In this document: piece after piece, positions 13,495-16,124 of the stretch
How the letters are laid out: each line of letters begins with the position of its first letter
Position numbering within the stretch: position 1 is the stretch's first letter
Assembly: GCA_005773755.1 (NCBI GenBank)
Contig: SXHE01000660.1
Span: 1-16,124, forward strand
Source of the DNA: Planctomycetia bacterium
Lineage (GTDB): Bacteria; Planctomycetota; Planctomycetia; Gemmatales; Gemmataceae
Length of the DNA: 16,124 nt
Direction of reading: 5' to 3'
Translations under genes and position numbers: made by a program
Notes under the pieces: generated by a model
Databases searched by the model: none
What the model was told of the DNA's origin: nothing
The model's input: the letters and a program-made list of their open reading frames with translations, nothing else

Positions 13495-13989
13495 TTACTC
13501 GGTGACGGGGAAGTGATGACGGTGCGCCCACAGGAATTGTGCCGCCGCCTCCACCAGCGCGTCTTCGTTGTCGACGTCCAGTACGACATCCGATCCGAGT
13601 TCGGGCCTCGCGGTCCACGCGAACCGGGACACCGTCACGTCGAACACGACCCGCCCGATCGCCCCGGCGGCCTTGAGTACGGCAGGATTCTTGGCGGCTC
13701 CGATGAGCGCGGTGATGACGTAGTTCAGAGCCTGGCCGGCGGTCGGAAGCCCGGCTTCCACATGAATCCCACATCCGGCGACCTCCCAGCGACGGAGTCG
13801 CACGACGGCCCCGAGGTCGAGGAGGACGCCGGGCGGGAACCCGCGGGTCTCACCCGGCGGTGGTGCCAGCCCCGCGGCGGCGAGGAAGGCCGCGACCTCT
13901 TCGGCGTCGCGCCGGGCCTCGTCGTCCGCGAACCGGATCAACTCCGCGGGGTACTCGCGGTGGATCTCGGGTGAGATGCTGGCGACCAT
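13495..13989 (-). CDS. Unknown protein encoded between a MerR-like regulator and the serine recombinase
   Basis: A 164-aa protein with no recognised domain. Residues 1-45 are acidic and helical (EIHREYPAELIRFADDEA, then RRDAEEVAAFLAAAGL). A Pro/Gly turn leads into strands (LLDLGAVVRLRRWEV at 57-71), then a helical stretch (QALNYVITALIGAAKNP), and then strands ending in SDVVLDVDNEDALVEAA. It ends HRHHFPVTE. There is no signal peptide and no cysteine cluster. The ATG at 13989 has GAGG 5 nt upstream. Stop and start spacing to the recombinase (12 bp) and to the regulator (about 48 bp) point to one transcript. A recombination-directionality or DNA-binding helper is possible but only guessed from position. 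Confidence 0.7.
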   Translation of the reverse strand: MVASISPEIHREYPAELIRFADDEARRDAEEVAAFLAAAGLAPPPGETRGFPPGVLLDLGAVVRLRRWEVAGCGIHVEAGLPTAGQALNYVITALIGAAKNPAVLKAAGAIGRVVFDVTVSRFAWTARPELGSDVVLDVDNEDALVEAAAQFLWAHRHHFPVTE

Positions 13990-14037
13990 CCTGGCCTCAC
14001 TTCCGCCCGCGCTGCGGGCCGTATCTGTTCCCGGAGT

Positions 14038-14535
14038 CTACGTCCGCTCGGAATCGTCCCGACGTCCCTGAACGGCCTGTGCGAGCGTGCCCAACTCGAC
14101 CGCCACCCGGACGACCGGGGTGTAGTCGCCGGTGACGTTCTCGGAGGACTCCAGCAGGAGCCAACCCGTATCAAGGGCGTTCCCGACGCCCGAGTGTCGG
14201 GGGACGCACAACCGCAGATAAAGCCCGTCCCCGATCTCGATACTTCCGGCCCCCGCGGTGTACGCCCGGAACAGAGGGACGTCGAGCGGTGCTTGCGACG
14301 ATCCGGTCGGGCGGCAAGCGGTGCCGAGTGCCGCGGCAATCAACTTGCGTGTCACACCGGCGTCGAGCAAGCGGGCCGCCAGGGCGATTGCGAAGCCCTC
14401 GAAGGGCGTGAACGTTCGAGGGACGCCGTGTCCGCTCGCCACACCCTGAAGCCCCGGTAGAATCCGGTGATCGAGTACGTATCGGAGCTTGCGAACGGGC
14501 AGAGTAGCGCGTGTGGCGAGTTCGTTCAGGTCCAT
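14038..14535 (-). CDS. MerR-like HTH protein at the head of the recombinase unit
   Basis: A 165-aa protein. Residues 2-22 (DLNELATRATLPVRKLRYV) resemble the first helix-turn-helix of MerR-family proteins, followed by a wing (GLQGVASGHGVPRTF, 28-42) and a second helical part (FEGFAIALAARLLDAGVTRKLIAAAL, 45-70), the same order as in MerR, but in MerR a Tyr-Arg-Tyr type motif is commoner than RKLRYV here. Residues 88-150 form strands (LFRAYTAGAGSIEIGDGLYL) of unknown role. It probably binds DNA and may control its own operon. A near-consensus promoter lies at 14568-14596, with a 17-nt spacer rather than the 19-20 nt typical of MerR-activated promoters, so a repressor or a recombination accessory factor is equally possible. 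The start at ATG 14535 has only a weak GGGG site. Confidence 0.65.
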   Translation of the reverse strand: MDLNELATRATLPVRKLRYVLDHRILPGLQGVASGHGVPRTFTPFEGFAIALAARLLDAGVTRKLIAAALGTACRPTGSSQAPLDVPLFRAYTAGAGSIEIGDGLYLRLCVPRHSGVGNALDTGWLLLESSENVTGDYTPVVRVAVELGTLAQAVQGRRDDSERT

Positions 14536-14567
14536 CCCGGCCCCGGTTAATCAACTTGGGCAACTAG

Positions 14568-14596
14568 AGTGTATGCTGGTCTTCCGAGGCTGTCAA
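14568..14596 (-). promoter_or_regulatory. Strong sigma-70-like promoter of the recombinase unit
   Basis: On the minus strand TTGACA (14591-14596, perfect -35) and TACACT (14568-14573) are exactly 17 nt apart. The -10 lies about 33 nt before the ATG at 14535. This is the best promoter in the window by consensus. Between the -10 and the start is an imperfect dyad (agttgcccaagt on the minus strand, near 14554-14565) that could be an operator. Confidence 0.65.
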
Positions 14597-14727
14597 TGTC
14601 CACCGCAGCGGCAGGCACGCCGCGCCAGGCTCGAAATGTGAGCGTCGGCGATTCGCGTTTGCCGCGTCAGGCCGTCAGTCGAAGCGATACGTCAAAAATA
14701 ACAATAACTATACATTCTCTTTCAAAT

Positions 14728-15054
14728 AATAATGACGCGAAACGTACCGATATTTAGCCCTCGTTTGCATTTGGTCTGGACCGATGTTGCAGCGAAGTCG
14801 ATTGCCCTTGCCGGCCGTCGATGAAGCCGCTGATCGCGACTGAATCGCTCAACCGCGGCCTTACTCCAGCGTGGGTGGCAAACCTCGATCACCCTGGCAC
14901 CACGAGGTACGGTGAGGTTGTGGGCCACCCGTGTCGTGTCTCCAACTTCGTGAGCTATGCCTCCTTTGTGAGTTGGAGTCGTGCGACCCCAAGGTCCGCG
15001 ATAGCCATCTGGTCGCAATCAAGTATTATGACGCAAATTGTATCTAAATTTAGC
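14728..15054. repeat. Imperfect 31-nt direct repeat bracketing 265 bp
   Basis: Copies at 14728-14758 and 15024-15054 agree in 23 of 31 positions, including the blocks atgacgc, gta and atttagc. They are in the same orientation and 296 bp apart start to start. Alignment can be extended upstream with one gap (tcaa-ta). The function is unknown. Confidence 0.5.
14940..14978. other. 8-bp perfect stem in the gene-free region (possible structured RNA)
   Basis: ctccaact (14940-14947) pairs with agttggag (14971-14978) across a 23-nt loop. Just upstream aacctc (14881-14886) pairs with gaggtt (14924-14929), with an alternative cctcg/cgagg inside it. No gene is evident here. Confidence 0.35.
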
Positions 15055-15131
15055 TTGCCAATTTCATCAGCGGATGTGGGGTATCGGGCGTCGGGCCCGG
15101 TGACCCCTTTCCCGAATGAGGACGAATCCCG

Positions 15132-16025
15132 TCACACCGCAGAGCCGTCCGAGCTTACTGCGGAACTGGAACTTTCGGCCTCGAACACCGCCAGCCCTCT
15201 CTGGGCGGCGGCGGAATACGTGGGCGCGATCGCCTCCAGGAAACGATCCGTGCCGCGCCAGAACGGGAACCCGCCCAGTCGCTTCGGGCCGGCCGCACTC
15301 ACCGGCGGAAGTCGCACCTCGCCGCACACATCAGCCGGTACCGGCTGGCCGGCCCAGAACGTCGTCGCATCGGCCGCCAGCGGTTCCGGCGCGGCAACGG
15401 GTTCGGGAATCGGCTCGGTGGTCGTGGCGTTCGCGCCCGGGGTCGGTGAGAGGCGACCGCAGATCCGTTCGCGGTCCGTGCCCCGCAGGCGAAACAGCAG
15501 GAACGGGTCGCGGTCGAACTCTTCCCCGATCAGGTAGTACACCGCCGCGATGTGCTTGCACGGGTTCGACCAGTCCGGGCACGAGCAGTCCGTCTCGATC
15601 TCTCGCAGCGACTTCGGAAACAGCGACAAACCCGCCTTCGTGAAGGCGGTCTCGATGTCCTGCGGCATCTCACCGGCGAGCAACTTCGCCGCGAACACCG
15701 CCTGCGCGTTCAGTTCGGCGACGAGTTTCTCCCAGTCCTTGTCGCCGAGTTGCGGCAGCGTGATGGTCACCGCGTAGGGTGTGGGCATCGAGCCTTGCAC
15801 CTTCGCCGTCACCTTCCCCGGGCCGATGTTGATGGCCGTCACCTGTCCCTTGCGGGCGTACGACCGACCCCGCCCCAACCGGGCACCGATGTTGAAGCTC
15901 TCCAACACGCCAATCCACCGCTTCGCCCACCACGACTTGCCGAACGCGCCCGTCTTCGACTGCGCCTTGATGCCGCCCTTCACCGCCTTCGGCTGGGATT
16001 TCGGGTAGAAATCGCGGAACCACAT
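15132..16025 (-). CDS. SWIM zinc-finger family protein, partner of an SNF2-type helicase
   Basis: A 297-aa protein. The SWIM motif CxCx6CxH is complete: Cys147, Cys149, Cys156, His158 (CSCPDWSNPCKH). The N-terminal part (GAFGKSWWAKRWI at 26-38; GRSYARKGQV at 53-62) is typical of bacterial SWIM proteins paired with SNF2 ATPases. After residue 192 a Pro/Ala/Thr-rich linker leads to a second conserved segment (about 220-275, with FWAGQP and LGGFPFW). SWIM fingers are thought to bind DNA or protein partners. The start is ATG 16025: GGAGG lies 7 nt before it, while an in-frame TTG at 16031 would leave almost no spacing. The start is 2 bp after the stop of the upstream gene, so the pair is translationally coupled. 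Confidence 0.88.
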   Translation of the reverse strand: MWFRDFYPKSQPKAVKGGIKAQSKTGAFGKSWWAKRWIGVLESFNIGARLGRGRSYARKGQVTAINIGPGKVTAKVQGSMPTPYAVTITLPQLGDKDWEKLVAELNAQAVFAAKLLAGEMPQDIETAFTKAGLSLFPKSLREIETDCSCPDWSNPCKHIAAVYYLIGEEFDRDPFLLFRLRGTDRERICGRLSPTPGANATTTEPIPEPVAAPEPLAADATTFWAGQPVPADVCGEVRLPPVSAAGPKRLGGFPFWRGTDRFLEAIAPTYSAAAQRGLAVFEAESSSSAVSSDGSAV

Positions 16026-16027
16026 GG

Positions 16028-16124
16028 TCAATCCTCCACGGCATCCGGTCGCAGGGCCAGCACCTCACGCAACTGATCGTCGCCCAGTTCGGTGAGCCAT
16101 CCCTCACCCGTGCCCACCACCTTC
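16028..16124 (-). CDS. C-terminal end of a probable SNF2-family DEAD/DEAH helicase (partial)
   Basis: Thirty-one codons and a TGA are visible on the minus strand, beginning KVVGTGEGWLTELGDDQL and ending LALRPDAVED. The G-E-x-W-(L/I)-(T)-E-L-x-(D/T)-(D/E)-(Q/E)-L pattern followed by a short acidic tail is how many bacterial SNF2 helicases of the YwqA type finish. Only the tail is in the window, so the helicase motifs cannot be checked. The next gene starts 2 bp later and encodes a SWIM protein, which is the usual neighbour of such helicases. Confidence 0.7.
   Translation of the reverse strand, partial: KVVGTGEGWLTELGDDQLREVLALRPDAVED

Larger units (their letters stand above)
14536..15131. other. 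596-bp region without a convincing gene; structured and AT-rich in parts
   Basis: Between the MerR-like gene and the SWIM gene. It holds the promoter at 14568-14596, AT-rich islands at about 14690-14757 and 15015-15065, an imperfect 31-nt direct repeat (14728-14758 and 15024-15054), and potential hairpins at 14881-14929 and 14940-14978. A 98-codon minus-strand frame here starts only with TTG, has no ribosome site and no family likeness. Confidence 0.6.

Noticed and set aside
11584..13974. 796-codon plus-strand frame
   Set aside because: It lies opposite the recombinase and the 164-aa gene; the composition (Arg/Gly/Pro-rich, no domain) is that of an antisense shadow in high-GC DNA.
14722..15018. 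98-codon minus-strand frame
   Set aside because: Starts only with TTG, no Shine-Dalgarno, no family likeness, and it covers the repeats and hairpins.
10588..15131. Search for matching att-type direct repeats on both sides of the recombinase unit
   Set aside because: No identical stretch longer than a few bases was found between the two flanks by eye, so no attachment site is claimed.
16029..16031. TTG start for the SWIM protein
   Set aside because: Only 2-3 nt from the GGAGG; the ATG at 16025 has the right spacing.
1..16124. tRNA, rRNA or CRISPR array
   Set aside because: No cloverleaf-like T-loop sequence in a plausible place and no evenly spaced repeats were seen.

Overview
This GC-rich window most likely comes from a planctomycete chromosome, probably Gemmataceae. 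That is an inference from the mixture of families, not proof. It rests on envelope DsbD-like proteins, an NHL-repeat thioredoxin, a zinc-ribbon/one-helix anchored protein, a large planctomycete-style serine recombinase, very high GC with GC-rich third positions, and dispersed structured palindromes between genes. Most genes lie on the minus strand. No tRNA, rRNA or CRISPR array was seen.

Layout. 1-381 (-): start of an unknown membrane-anchored protein that runs off the edge. 592-1377 (-): secreted dienelactone-hydrolase family protein with its own promoter. 1436-2773 (-): multi-pass GT-C-like membrane protein. 2825-7835 (-): a thiol-redox group made of a full DsbD-like transmembrane electron transporter (2825-5119), a stand-alone DsbD N-terminal-domain protein (5306-5878) and a thioredoxin-NHL protein (6090-7835). 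These three are separated by hairpins and by a 156-bp nested palindromic element (5898-6053). 7983-9155 (+): zinc-ribbon, single-helix protein of unknown function, divergent from the NHL gene. 9187-10527 (-): a tight two-gene operon of a universal stress protein and a DUF1444-like protein.

10588-15131 looks like an accessory region lying between two ordinary housekeeping-like loci. It holds AT-rich islands, a tiny 22-codon frame, a small three-helix membrane protein (11019-11411) and a three-gene unit on the minus strand. That unit encodes a MerR-like regulator (14038-14535), an unknown 164-aa protein (13495-13989) and a 659-aa large serine recombinase (11503-13482), and it is preceded by a near-consensus promoter (14568-14596). 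Upstream of it lies about 600 bp without a convincing gene, which contains an imperfect 31-nt direct repeat bracketing potential RNA hairpins.

15132-16124 (-): a SWIM zinc-finger protein directly downstream of the C-terminal end of what is probably an SNF2-family helicase, a known bacterial gene pair.

The most interesting candidates are the recombinase unit with its two accessory genes and odd flanks, the palindromic element at 5898-6053, the 7-bp tandem tracts found after two genes, and the clustered DsbD/DsbD-alpha/thioredoxin-NHL set.
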